From contig CM039134.1 of NCBI GenBank assembly GCA_022036555.1, positions 11,594,818-11,658,817 on the forward strand: DNA of 64,000 nucleotides, in the 5' to 3' direction. Both the position numbers and the translations under genes were made by a program. Position 1 is the stretch's first letter; every line of letters starts with the position of its first letter. The notes below the pieces were generated by a model. That model was given only the letters and a program-made list of their open reading frames with translations, was not told where the DNA came from and did no database searches. This stretch comes from Microstegium vimineum. Taxonomy: Eukaryota; Streptophyta; Magnoliopsida; Poales; Poaceae. Positions 43,058 to 54,840 of this stretch are shown piece by piece.

Positions 43058-45434
43058 ACTTGGTTTTTGGCAAAGAGCCAGATATTTCCCATCTAAGAAT
43101 TTTTGGTTGTGTGGTGTATGTCCCAATTGCTCCACTAAAACACACAAAAATAGGACCTCAGAGAAGGTTGGGAATATATATTGGGTATGAATCCCCATCC
43201 ATAATAAAGTATCTTGAACCATCAACATAAGACATATTTACAGCAAGATTTGTTGATTGTCATTTTGATGAATCAAATTTTCTAACAACAGGGGGAGAAA
43301 ATAAACAGCTGAATAGAGAAATAAGCTGGAATGAATTATCATTATCTCATTTTGATCCTCGTACAAAACAATGTGAGCAAGAAGTTCAAAGGATAATTCA
43401 TTTATAGAGTTTAGCAAATAATTTGCCAGATGCTTTTACAGACTTAAAAAGAGTGACCAAGTCATATATTCCAGCTGCTAATGCTCCTAAAAAAATTAAT
43501 GTCCAAGAGAGACAACCATGTATTGCTAATGAGTCAAAGGCTACCATAAAACGTGGTAGACCATTGGGTTCCAAAGATAAAAATCCTCAAAAATGGAAAG
43601 AAGCAAAGAATCAAGATGGTCAAATAGAGGAAATAATAATTCAGGAAAAAACTCCTGAAGGAAATGAAGACATGACTCAAGAGGAGACAAAGGTACCTAA
43701 TTCTTTAGAAGATGAGATCTCATTAAACTATGACATGTCGGAAAAAATTTGGAACCGTGAGAAAGTCATCATCGATAATGCATTTGCATATAATCTAGCG
43801 CTAGAAATTATGGATAAAAATAAGGATCAAGAACCTCACTCAATCGAGGAATGCAAAGAAAGAAAAGATTGGAAAAAATGGAATGATGCAATTCAAGCAG
43901 AATTGAATTCTCTTACAAAACGAGAAGTTTTTGGGCCTGTAACCCGTGTACCAAATGGTGTCAAACCCGTTGGTTATAAATGGGTATTTGTGAGAAAACG
44001 AAATGAGGAAGGAGAAATCACAAGATATAAGGCACGACTAGTTGCCCAAGGATTCTCACAAAGACCAGGAATTGATTATGAAGAAACATACTCTCCTGTG
44101 ATGGATGCAACAACTTTTAGATACCTTATAAGCCTGGCAATGAAAGAGAATCTTGACTTGTATCTAATGGATGTTGTTACAGCATATTTATATGGGTCAC
44201 TTGATAGTGACATATATATGAAACTACCAGAAGGATTTAAACTACCAGGATAAGGTTCTCGAGACCAATATTCAATTAAATTGAACAAATCTCTATATGG
44301 GTTGAAACAATCTGGGAGAATGTGGTACAATCGTCTTAGTAAGTTTTTGATAAAAGAAGGGTATAAGAATGATTCTATTTGTCCATGTATATTCATAAAA
44401 AGATCTGGATCTAAATTTGTGATCATAGTTGTATATGTTGATGATCTAAACTTAATTAGCACTTCTCAGGGAATCATTGAGGCGAAAGATTGTTTGAAGA
44501 AAGAATTTGAAATGAAGGATCTGGGGAAGACAAAGTTTTGTCTTGGTTTGCAAATAGAACACCTTAAAGATGGAGTTCTTTTGCATCAAGCAACTTATAT
44601 AGAGAAAATACTAAAGCAATTTTACATGGATAAAGCACATCCATTGAGTACCCAATGGTTGTTAGATCCCTTGATATAACCAAAGACCTTTTTCGACCTC
44701 CAGAATGTGATAGTGAAATTCTTGGTTCTGAGGTGCCATATCTAAGTGCTATAGGAGCTCTAATGTATCTATCTACTCATATGCGTCCTGATATTGCATT
44801 TGTTGTTAATTTATTAGCAAGATATAGCTCATGTCCTACTAGAAGACATTGGAATGGGATAAAACATATACTTCGTTATTTACAAGGTACGAAAGACATG
44901 GGTCTATATTTTTCTAACAAATGCATGGAGGAATTAGTTGGTTTTGCAGATGCAAGATATCTATTTGATCCACATAATGGTCGATCACAAACGGAATATG
45001 TATTTATGTGTGGTGGTGCATCTATTTCATGGCGTTCAATGAAGCCAACTATAGCAGCAACTTCATCTAACCATGCAGAAATTTTAGCTATTCATGAAGC
45101 TAGCAGAGAATGTGTCTGGTTGAGAAATATGACACATCATATTCGTAAGGTGTGCAATTTACTTCTAGAAAATAAAGCACCAACGGTTATACACGAAGAC
45201 AATGCGGCTTGCATAACTCAATTGAAAGATGGGTACATAAAAGGAGATAAAGTGAAACACATCTCGCCAAAGTTTTTCTTTACTTATGATCTTCCAAAGG
45301 ATGGTATTATAACAGTCCAACAAATTCGTTCAAGTGAAAATCTAGCAGACTTGTTCACAAAGGCACTACCTACTTTAGTATTCAAGAAATTGACATATGG
45401 TATTGGATTACGTCGGTTGAAAGATATCAAATGA
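43058..45434 (+). pseudogene. pol: Copia-2 pol, second part: integrase C-terminus, RT and RNase H
   Basis: The frame resumes with LHLVFGKEPDISHLRIFGCV, the region after the copia integrase core. Reverse transcriptase follows (VGYKWVFVRKRNEEGEITRY from about 43970, SLYGLKQSGRMWYN near 44290, YVDDLNLIS near 44440), then RNase H (GFADARYLFD, then AATSSNHAEILAI and DLFTKALPT) to a stop at 45432-45434. In-frame stops occur at 43228-43230 (TAA), 43405-43407 (TAG) and 44251-44253 (TAA), and a one-base frameshift at about 44655. The element is therefore incapable of making its own polymerase even without the nested insertion. Confidence 0.92.
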
Positions 45435-45565
45435 TATTGCCATCAGGGGGAGTGAATATGTGTACTCTTTTTTCCTTGGCCATGGTTTTTTCCCACTAGG
45501 TTTTTCCTTGGCAAGGTTTTTAATGAGGCATGCAATTCACTTTATAATGGACATCCAAGGGGGAG

Positions 45566-45817
45566 TGTTATGAAATATTAAGATGGATGTCCATAACCCC
45601 TATACCATTGAAGTTACAACCTTCATGATTCAATGATGTAACTCTCCTTGTATTTATTCTTGTAACTCCATCCCTCATATGAAGCTATATATATGAGGGC
45701 TTATGTATTGTAAAGGAAATACAAGAAAAGAGAACAACTCATTTTCATCCTCTCTACTTCTATTCTACATATTCTTACATACATATTTTTGATAGTGAAA
45801 CTAGTTATTATATAACA
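45566..45817 (+). repeat. Copia-2 3' LTR
   Basis: 252-bp repeat preceded by the polypurine tract AAGGGGGAG and followed by the target duplication CGTGG. Confidence 0.95.
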
Positions 45818-45822
45818 CGTGG

Positions 45823-46310
45823 TTGATTTTTAAGATTTATTTTAAAAATATATTATTTTTTAGATCCCAGGTTCTTTGTGGTGTATTGACTAGTAAAACC
45901 CCTATAGTTATTGTCTGCTCTTGAAATGAAGCAAAGCTAATAGGATACTAGATTTACACACAATACTATATTTCATTATTTTTATCAAAATAATCCCTGC
46001 CTTTAGGATTTGTTGGGGTCCATGTTTGGTTCCAGGGACTTAAAAAGTCTCTGTCACATCGAATGTCTAGACACTAATTAGGAGTATTAAATATAGATTA
46101 TTTATATAAAATTAATTTGTCAGCCGAAGACTATTTTACGAAACAAATTCATTGATATAAAATAGTCTATGATTTGACAATATGGTGCTACAATAAATAT
46201 ATGTTAATGATGGATTATTAGACTTAATAAATTATCTCATGATGAAGTATTACCTAACCCTGTAATTAGATTTATAATATAAATTACGAGTATATTCCAG
46301 GCAGCCGACT
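45823..46310. other. AT-rich flank with a possible truncated Tourist-like MITE
   Basis: From about 46015 a start like GGGGTCCATGTTTGGTTCC and the internal word TCACATCGAATGT resemble the Tourist-like MITE at 52.8-53.1 kb, but no matching right terminus is visible before 46300. No gene is recognised. Confidence 0.4.
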
Positions 46311-48330
46311 CCGAGGCAATGCTTCACTCACCACGCAACTACGCAAGCAATCCTGACCCCACACATGCGAGCCATGCCCGGCCCAGGCAACTTTCTGAAG
46401 CTCCAATCCAAGCAGTTGGGCCTTGTTGTGAGACAGGCCGCAGCCGCGTAGCGGCATGGTTCATGCTTTGGTTTGGTTGCTGGTCAGTGGTCATGGGCTA
46501 ACGGCCATCGCGTTGCCTGGGCTCCCTCGCCTCCATTTCCATTCAATCCTCGCAGAGGCAGCAACCTGGCGCCTGCCAGTCTGCCGTTCCTCTTCGCGTC
46601 GGCACCATGCCGACTGAGCCTCCGCACCGTGACGCCCCGGCTTATCTGCCACGCATTTGTGCTGCTCAGAGCCTGCGGGATCCAGTGAAGGCCAAGCCTC
46701 TTGAGCTCTGGACTGCAGTATCACCTGCTGCCTGCGAGGTGTTCGACCTTGTGGCGCTGAAGAAAATGCGCCGGCGCGCTGTTGCGGTTCAGATTTGGCA
46801 TCCATTCTGTGGGTCATTGGAGCTAAATTCTGGCTTTGTTCTTCATGGCTTCTACATTTTTTTGGTTGCTCGCTGTTTTCCAAGGCAATATGCTAAGTCC
46901 AAATTGGTAAGGTAAGTGGTTTGTCAACTGTCATGCTGAAGTAGGCCAAAGTTCATCTGTATGCCAGTTTATTGAACCTATTGGCCAACTTGGATGCTTG
47001 GTTATAGATCCAGGACAGGAGACATGCACAGTTAAAAAAATTGAGTTTATTAGTTGATTGCTATTGGTAGTGGAGCAAATATCTTCCTTAGTAGTGTTCT
47101 ATAAGTTGGGACCTTGCAATACAAATATAATCATAACCTATAATCTTTTCCTTGGCTATTCCTTTCTGGTAAAACATTTAAAAGGGAATTGTTCGAAGTT
47201 CTCAGAAAGAATATTGAATACAATACATTTCTCTTTACAATGATATATTGCTAGGTACATATTCGATGGATAGAAGATTAGATGGTTTAGCATATGCACT
47301 TTTATATTCAGCATTTTATCATATAGATAGAGGTGCTTCGATTTCATATTGATACTTGAAATCTACTTGCGCTTGATTTTATCGAACATACCAATTCCAA
47401 ATGACTATCATTGATATTTGAGTTACTCTTCATGTTTTATCATTGCCACATAACAGATTAACAGGCTATGCAACAAAATATCTTTGTCTGTGTTACATGC
47501 ACTGCAGTGTTTTTGTTCTGGATGTTGTCGCATGTGAGTGTGGGATTGCCTTTGCAAGATGTTGGCTTATTATTGTTTGAAGCTCATTAAGGTATCAAGC
47601 AGTCTGGTAATATCACACATGTATACTTGTGTCTGCATTAAATTATGACCATGATTTCTGGGCTCTGACCTCCATCTATTATCTGATTCTTTCAATGCAG
47701 AATATTTTATCTGTACGAAAATCAAGGTAATGATCTCCTTGAACACATGAAAATCTGGGTGTTTCTTTTCCTTAATACGAATTTAAGCTCAGTGTATCTC
47801 CTTAATATTCAGAGCCTGATCTCAAATTGAAGCTAACTAGCAGCTGCACTGTGAAAATAGTTTTTTTTTCTTCTAAATTTCATCTAGTTTTGTAATGCCA
47901 CATTTATCATAACTCAGGAGCTATTTACCATGCTAATCAGTCCAGATGCAAATTAATTTCTACTCAAAGCCAATACTATCTTTTTTGCATTTGTGTTATT
48001 GTATACTCTCTTCGCTGGTAATTGATGCTATCTTTGTTTCCTATAAATTCATTTTTATCATATTGCGTGGCATACTGATCATTATTATTGCTTATTTCTT
48101 TTTTGTTTTAAATGGACACTAATAAACAATAAATCTTCAGAAAATTGACATGTAGACAATATTGCAAAATGTTTTATTCCTAAGTGAAATTGTTTATCAC
48201 GCTTTTTGGTTGGGGTTGTATGTACTGCAAGGGTTTAACCCCCCTTCCTTAATATACTTTTTCTTCTTAATGACATGGCACTTAGCTCTCCTGCATTGTT
48301 AGAGAAAAAAGTTGTTTATCGCATCAGTAA
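46310..48330 (+). other. Possible transcribed region of unknown nature
   Basis: A GC-rich block at 46310-46915 resembles a plant leader or first exon, with open frames on both strands and no known domain. It is followed by AT-rich, intron-like DNA. Near 48230-48320 a tail-like sequence (TTCTTCTTAATGACATGGC, then GTTAGAGAAAAAAG) resembles the 3' ends of L1-type LINEs. It could be a 5'-truncated LINE or a non-coding gene. I see no protein to annotate. Confidence 0.3.
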
Positions 48331-48710
48331 TTTAATTCTTAAAGGTACACTGGGATCATAACATTGGAGGATAACATAGATATAAATTAACGTGGTTAAT
48401 TTTTTATCATCCTAAGAGCTATGTCAAAGGTAATAGGTAATCCTTATCACGAAATTTACTTGTGCATGTTATCAGTAATTTTCAAAATACCTTGGTAGAC
48501 CTGAACAGAGTATTGCTTGATGCATGTGTAAACCGAGTAGGACTCGGTTTCTTATTTTCTCGAAGGACTCTGCCTTTTGATACCTGAACTTTCTAGAGAA
48601 GAGTAGCAACACAGCTTGGGTTCACACAGACACACATCTGGGTTCTCATTTGTTATCTATAGCATCGTGGTACAACATCTGTACTAACAGGGAGAGTGGA
48701 CAGTTTTCTT

Positions 48711-51155
48711 TTATTTGTTAACATGAGAAAGAAAACTTAAATTCTGAGTATCTTCTCCAGAAATTGTATGGATTGATGGTTCTGAGGTGCAAGAAAAGAA
48801 TTGCGTTGGTGGTATTTCTATTTCAGTAACACTCCTCTCTAGCATATCTAAGACCTTTGTGATAGAAGGGCGTGATTCTGGCATCATTTGTATGCACCAC
48901 AAACCAATCAAAGCCATCTTTGTTGCGATCTCCTCAGTTGTGCTTGTCACTTCAAAGGTTTCAAGTGTACCACCATTAGATAAGTGATCATGAAGCCATT
49001 CTGGGAAATAGACTTGGCTAGAATTGTTAGCATTTCTTTGCACATTCCTTCTCCCCCCAACCATCTCCAAAAGCACCATTCCAAAGCTATAGATGTCTGA
49101 CTTAGTTGATACAACACCAAAGCTTCTAGAGAATACTTCTGGAGCAATGAAGCCAATGGTTCCTCGTGCGCCAGCCATTGAAACGATACTCTCCTTGATG
49201 TTACAGAGTTTGGCGAGGCCAAAATCAGCAATTTTCGGACAACAGTTCTCATCTAAAAGGATATTGTGAGGTTTGACATCAAAATGGATGATGTGTCTAT
49301 TGCACCCTCTGTGCAAATAATCTAACCCTCGTGCAACGCCAATTGCTATTCCATATAATTTTTCCCACCCTAGAGCAGATTTTGGATTTTCAGAATAGAT
49401 GTATCGCTCCAATGATCCATTGGGCATGTACTCATACACAAGACCTCGTTTTGATCCTTCCAAACAAAATCCAAGTAGACAAACTATGTTAACATGAGAG
49501 GTGTTCATGATGCTTACAACCTCATTGACAAATTCTTCCCTATGGCTTCTCGAGTTGTGAAGTATTTTGACAGCAACCAAGTGTCCATCATTAAGCTTAC
49601 CTTTGAAAACCATGCCATATCCTCCTTCCCCTAGATTTTCACTGAAAGACCTTGTTATTTTTTTCAGCTCAGTGTACCTGTATCTTTTGGGTCTTATCCC
49701 ATATCTAGATAATACTAACTCAATATTTGCTTCAGCTTCACGGTTCTTTCTCTGAAAAAGGAATGATTTTTTCCAAAGTGGCTTCATCACAGCAAAAGTG
49801 CATGCTAAAAGCATCCCAGAAGTTGCAGATATGAACGCTGTAAGTAGACGAAAAGTAGGAAACATTAAACATTACTTAGAGTAGTAATACATCAAGAAGT
49901 AACATTGCTCATATCAATCAATGTGCTGAATTGCACAACATAGAGTAATGCTTCATTGTCGATTTTTTGGATTTGTTCTTTGTGAACACTACATTATTTT
50001 GGTCTTCTGGGTACCAAATTCTTTTGGCTGCTGCTATGAGTAAAGTTCTTACCTGCCATGAGCAACCTGGTGCCATACTTCTTACTGTGACCTCCATCTG
50101 CAGAGAACACATGGGTTGATTGAATCAATAAGAAATGTTATGGAAATTTACTGTTGGAATTGCTTGGTATTATCATGTCTTAAAACTGTAAGAAAAATTG
50201 ACAAGCTTCACTACTTCAGTGGCAGGTAAAAAGCTAAATGATGATGGGGAATTTCCCTAGACGGCAACCAGTAAGCACAGTTCATCCTACTTTTTGCCTG
50301 ACATGGAAATAAGGATTTTCGCACAAGTGTAACCTGCGGTATAATAGAAACTTCCCTTTAGAACTGGTTTGACTCACATTAAACTTTTCATGTTACGCGT
50401 GGTGTAACAAATAATGGTACCTAATCTACTGCTGCCTAATATAACATGGAAATTAATCCAGGCATTAGAAAGAAAATATAGCACTTTTTCTCACAAGTAA
50501 GAAAATGAACTAATTATATGTTACCTCCAGGGGAAGGCGAAATGCAATCCGAAAGATACTTCCTTATGCTTGCCCATGGAACTGAGAAATTGACCTGGGG
50601 GATTTGCCCAGCACCGACACTGAAGCTTAGCATCCATTCGAACTGCGGAGATGCAAGGCATGAAGCAACAAGACTGTGCCCATCATCCGACTCTGTGCTT
50701 TGGTGAACAGCCTTGTCATCCCCAAACATGCTCCGGAAAAGTGTCTGGTTGCTGTCGCCGCAGTTGATCGACGAGAACCACCTGTTCAAGTCTGAATAGC
50801 TGTTCAGGAAGTCGGATACAGGTGGTGTGAAGCTGAACATGAGACTGCAGGACAAATTCTTGAGTATGCTGAGCTCCACATCCTGAACTCTTATGGTACC
50901 AGTACCGTAAGAAATTTCCTTGAGGAGTAGCTTGCTGGGCATAACAAGGGCCAGCTCTGGACCTAAGTTGCCGCAGCTAACGTTAATCGATCTCCTACAT
51001 GCTGGATCGAAACCGGGAGTGCCAACGAAGAAAGGAGGCTTGATCTCTATGGTACTGTCACATGGGAGCTTCGTGAGGCATGAACTGGTGGAGAAGATTG
51101 GCAGCATCAAGAGGAAGATGACCAGAGAGACCGAGGAGACCTGTGAGGGGCTCAT
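48711..51155 (-). CDS. LRK10L: LRK10-like receptor kinase, three exons
   Basis: Exons on the minus strand: 51155-50525 (631 nt), 50097-50053 (45 nt) and 49837-48711 (1127 nt). All junctions are GT-AG and the total is 1803 nt, an exact 600-residue protein. Residues 1-26 are a signal peptide. The ectodomain to about 210 is Cys-rich (LPCDSTIEIKPPFF, VSCGNLGPELAL), the GUB_WAK type that may bind pectin. Residues 226-243 (AFISATSGMLLACTFAVM) form the membrane span. The kinase has a glycine loop GEGGYGMVFKG near 295-304, lysine 316 in VAVKIL, catalytic loop HFDVKPHN near 410-417, DFG at 430-432 and APE near 457-459. HFD replaces HRD, so it is a non-RD kinase, common in immune receptors. The frame is intact with no damage; the ligand is unknown. 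Confidence 0.92.
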
Positions 51156-52032
51156 TGTTGGTCACAAACTAGCAACAGGCTTTGCAATTGCACCTGCAAT
51201 ATCCAGCAAAAGGCAGATGCCACTGTCCTTCAGGCGACGCTAGTACAAATGCTGGGGACGAAGACCTGTGATAGTCTTCGAACAACTGATCACCACACAC
51301 GGCCACTCGCAAATCACGACAAGAGGAATGCACCCGTTTTCTCTAAATTCAGTCATTGTCGTTGACGACGGCTGAGTTAACGACCATTCTATCACTGCCT
51401 CAGTCACTGGTTTGTAAGCAATACAGTCAGTACACGGTAATGACTTGACTATTTACCAGTGCTTCTGGCATCGTATCTCTGGCAGGCTCTTTAAAGAATT
51501 GTTTGCCGGGGGTGAGCCAGAGCCCAGAGGTGCAGCACCTAACAGTTGAGGTGTTGGACTAGTAGACTTGCCTTCGGCTTTCCTGGTCGTTTGGGTTGCT
51601 TTCGATGATCTCGTGACATTGGAAAATATGATTTGTGGAATGTACGGGTACGGGCCTTAACCGGAGCTCACATGGTTGTGCTGTGCGCACTTTGTTTGTA
51701 CTGAGAGGGTTTCCTTAATGTCTCTTGAGGAAAACCAAATTTATGTACAACTTCTTGATGAAATGATTTAATCTCTAAAACATCATAAGCAATTTATTAT
51801 CCCATATCAGAAAAATGTGAAACAAATACCATATTTTTTCCTAAAAATGTTATCCATATGTTGCCGCTCTGTTTGGAGTTATTTGAATCTTTTTTGTTCA
51901 TGTTCTTAGTGTTTCAATATGAATAGTAAAACAATATGAACAAAAATAGATAAATTTCAAATAAATTTAAATAGATTCACCGGCAGATAGATAACATTTT
52001 TAGAAAAAAAAAACGGTCTAGTTTCACATTTA
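51156..52032. other. Upstream region of the receptor kinase, no other gene
   Basis: The first few hundred bases should hold the kinase promoter (minus strand) but no distinct TATA box could be fixed. The remainder to the Stowaway element is AT-rich with no coding signal. Confidence 0.4.
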
Positions 52033-52536
52033 CTCCCGCCATCCAAAAAAATATAACCTCACATCTCGAGAAGTCAAAGATTTTAAATTTTAACCAAATT
52101 TAAATAAATGATGTGTATAGTTGAATTAGTTATGAAATATATTTTCATAATAAATCTAATTAGAGATTCAATATCTTTCATAAATTTAGTCAAACATAAA
52201 GATCTTTTTTTTATGAGATCCAGTTACAGACGTAGACGCTCACATATATGAGTGTACACTTACGTCCGAACGCACGCACGCACACCCTACCTCTATGACA
52301 CATATGAAAAACCGAGTTGGACCGACAAATCTCGAGATTAACAAAGTCACTATAGGAGCCTCACTGTCAACGAGCTCGTTGCCTACCACTGAAAGAAAAA
52401 GCGCCGTTAATCCTGAAATAAATCCAAAAAAATACGAGCACTTGTGTCAAATTGGAGATTTGAACCTGCGTGGGTAGGTTCCACCACAAGAAACCTGATC
52501 TAAAACAAGATTTAATTTTTTTTAGGATGGAGAGAG
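52033..52536. mobile_element. Stowaway MITE interrupted by a SINE
   Basis: The left tip CTCCCGCCATCCAAAAAAAT follows TA (52031-52032), and the right tip TTTTTTAGGATGGAGAGAG precedes TA (52537-52538), giving inverted ends and a TA target duplication. The interior is split by the minus-strand SINE at about 52204-52500; without it the MITE would be roughly 210 bp. Confidence 0.75.
52204..52500 (-). mobile_element. SINE, second copy of the family at 29.6 kb
   Basis: On the minus strand the B box GGTTCAAATCT lies at 52466-52456. It is followed by GGATTTATTTCAGGAT, AGTGGTAGGCAACG, GACAGTGAGGCTCC and CATAGAGGTAGGGTGTGCGT, matching the SINE at 29628-29926 in order, and the plus-strand left edge is the T-run of its A-tail. 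Target repeats are imperfect (CATAAAGAT and AAACAAGAT), so the ends are approximate. Confidence 0.85.
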
Positions 52537-52770
52537 TACCTAATTCAAATAATTAGGTATAATTTCTATACATTAAGCCAAATTTTGATTATTTTTGGGA
52601 AAACAAAAACCATGTAGATGATCAAATTTGTCTTGTTTCAATGGTTAGAGGGCCCAGTCAAGATTGAAAATCGGAGTATTGTGCAAGTTATAGGTTGGAA
52701 CTCGTGCTAACCCTTTAGGTGGCAACGCTACAGCTGCAGTGGTTAGGGACGAAGACTAGCCATAGACTTA

Positions 52771-53101
52771 GGGGGGTGTTTGAATCTGAGGGCTAAAGTT
52801 TAGACCATGTCACATCGAATGTTTTGATGATAATTAAGAGGGCTAAATATGAGCTAATTATAAAACTAATTACACGAGAGTAAACTAATTAGCGAGACAA
52901 ACTATTAAGCCTAATTAATCTATCATTAACAAAATGTTTACTGTAGCATCACATTGTCAAATCATGGAATAGATTCATCTCGTAAATTAACCTCAATCTA
53001 TATAATAGGTTTTATAATTAATCTATATTTAATACTCTAAATTAGTGTCAAGTATTCGATGTGACAGGTCTAAACTTTAGACCTTAGGAAACAAATACCC
53101 A
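52771..53101. mobile_element. Tourist-like (PIF/Harbinger) MITE
   Basis: TTA trinucleotides at 52768-52770 and 53102-53104 flank a 331-bp unit. Its ends are inverted: GGGTGTTTG...GGCTAAAGTTTAGACC on the left and TCTAAACTTTAGACC...AAACAAATACCC on the right. Internal words TGTCACATCGAATG and ATTCGATGTGACA are also inverted. It has no coding capacity. Confidence 0.85.
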
Positions 53102-53503
53102 TTAAGTATGGATCACCACACACGGGAGGAATGTGGTTTCAAAGTCGTTATCGTTGACGAGGGCTGAATAGTAGTACTACCCTCGTCTCAAACAAAATGT
53201 AATTATGGAACAATATTTAGTATATCAAGTTTGATTAATTAATTATAGAATAATATAAATATTTTTATAGTAAATTGATACACAACAGTACAGGCGCATT
53301 ACACAGCAGAAGCACTGGACACCAAAACACAACACTTACATACACAAATGGACACACACAGACAGTTTTATTCTTCTTATTGTGCTCGATCTTGTCCTAC
53401 CGCAGGCAGGTGTTGTTCTTCTTGTAGTACAGCTTGACCCTTCGTATCATTCATTCATATTGTGATCGCGTCCATGATGAAAGCATGCAGTTGAACGGAT
53501 GGA

Positions 53504-53941
53504 TCAACCAGAGATCTCGACGGCCCTGACCTGCGGCTTCTTGGCCTCCTCCTTAGGCACGGTGACCGTGAGCACGCCGTCGTCCATGGACGCGTGCACC
53601 TGGTCCAGCTTGGCGCCGCGCGGCAGGCGGAACCGCCGCTGGAACCTGCCGCTGCTGCGCTCAACGAGGCGCCACTTCACCTCCTCCTCCTCCCTGGTGC
53701 GCTCGCCGCTGATGACGAGCACGTTGCCGTCCTCCACCTCGACCTTGGCGGCCTCCTTCTTGACGCCGGGGAGGTCGGCCCTGAACACGTGCGCCTCGGG
53801 GGTCTCCTTCCAGTCCACCCGCACGTTGGTGAGGACGGGGCACTGCTCCGCCAGCGGCCGGAAGACGCCGAACGGGTCCGCGGACGTCCAGAAGTCCAGC
53901 GACAGCGGGTCAAACACGTTGCTGCTGCGTACCAGCGACAT
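53504..53941 (-). CDS. Class I cytosolic small heat-shock protein (sHSP-4)
   Basis: This intact 145-residue, intronless gene starts MSLVRSSNVFDPLSLDFW. The alpha-crystallin domain has TPEAHVFRADLPGVKKEAAK, EDGNVLVISGERT, RRFRLPRGAKLDQVHASMDD and GVLTVTVPK, and the tail AVEISG keeps the V-x-I anchor. Compared with sHSP-1, the segment between VISGERS and WH/WR is shortened and all-acidic (REEEEVKW), and KKEE is KKEA. The role should be the same: an ATP-independent holdase in the cytosol during heat stress. It is separated from the other three copies by Copia-2 and the receptor kinase, about 19 kb from sHSP-3, and lies on the same strand as sHSP-3. Confidence 0.95.
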   Translation of the reverse strand: MSLVRSSNVFDPLSLDFWTSADPFGVFRPLAEQCPVLTNVRVDWKETPEAHVFRADLPGVKKEAAKVEVEDGNVLVISGERTREEEEVKWRLVERSSGRFQRRFRLPRGAKLDQVHASMDDGVLTVTVPKEEAKKPQVRAVEISG

Positions 53942-54100
53942 TGCTTGCTTGCTTCTTGCGATCAGACCACCTGAACTCGATCGTCGATGCTGCTCTGTTT
54001 CTAGGAGATGTATGTAGAGCTAGCTAGCTGCTTCGATTGCTGCTCGTGTCAAACTTGGAGAGTGATTGCTCGTTTGCCGTCGCATTTTATAGGAGCCAAT
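53942..54100 (-). promoter_or_regulatory. Promoter/leader of sHSP-4
   Basis: On the minus strand CCTATAAAAT (54084-54093) is the TATA box, about 145 bases upstream of the ATG. The GCTAGCTAGCTC stretch lies in the leader. The poly-T left edge of an inserted repeat begins at 54112, so sequences further upstream, where heat-shock elements would sit, have been displaced. Confidence 0.55.
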
Positions 54101-54111
54101 CGACGATCAGT

Positions 54112-54840
54112 TTTTTTTTAAGTATACCTGTATTAATTAATAGACAAACATATCAAATAGAAGTACACCGAAAAAAATACGAAGGACAGCTATCCAATCT
54201 ATATTCTACGAGAAAGTAAACCGGGTGCAATCGCTGCCAACAAAGACCGTCGACACCAGTCGACGCCGCCAAACCTGAATCACCAGAAGCCGGAGGAAAC
54301 CACCGGCGTTGAGGTGGACTGCAGCAGACGCTCGATCTCGCAGAAGCGAAGAAGTCTTTGAGCGTCCATCCGTCAGGATCACAATCCAGATTGAAACGAC
54401 GAGAGTGGTGCTGACGATGACATCCATCGTCGCGGTGAAGCCAAGCTCGCTCAATCCCGATCCGTGCCGCCGGTAGATCACGTTCGATCCACCGCACTCC
54501 ATCTTGCCGCCATGCCCTCAGCCGCCACCGTATCCTTGACCTTAGACGCGGCACGAGCACCGCCGCTCCGCCGTGACGACGAAACAACAGCCGCCGCAGA
54601 CTTCTACACCACCTCACAGGTCTCTCATCGTCACCGGAGTAGACGACGACGAGGTGGACGAAGACCGTGAGGACTTTATCCACCATGGCAGCGCCGTCAC
54701 CTCCATCGAGCTCGCGCCGCCGGAAAACCTAACTTTAAAAACTTAATCCACTGAAGAAACTTATTAAAAATAATGGATTCCCACTCCCTGTCCCCGGCGA
54801 GACGCCGAAGAGGAAAGGAGGGGACCAGCGAGGACGGCGG
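54112..54840 (-). repeat. Retroposon-like repeat with A-tail on the minus strand, second copy
   Basis: It has the same layout as 32735-33470: a T-run at the left, AT-rich then GC-rich body, and a right edge with ATTAAAAATAATGGATTCCC followed by GAGACGCCGAAGAGGAAAGG. It lies directly upstream of the sHSP-4 TATA box. The family is not identified, and ends are approximate. Confidence 0.4.

Larger units (their letters stand above)
37237..45817 (+). mobile_element. Copia-2: Ty1/copia retrotransposon carrying a nested insertion
   Basis: LTRs of 252 bp lie at 37237-37488 and 45566-45817. Both start TGTTATGAAATATTAAG and end TATATAACA. A perfect 5-bp target duplication CGTGG lies at 37232-37236 and 45818-45822. 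A hand count gives 9 substitutions between the LTRs (about 3.6%). A polypurine tract (CCAAGGGGGAG) ends at 45565. The region after the 5' LTR (ATCATCAGCACGA) is a candidate but non-standard primer-binding site. Order gag, protease, integrase, RT, RNase H identifies copia. Without the 3.05-kb nested insertion and its duplicated pentamer, the element would be about 5.5 kb. Confidence 0.95.
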
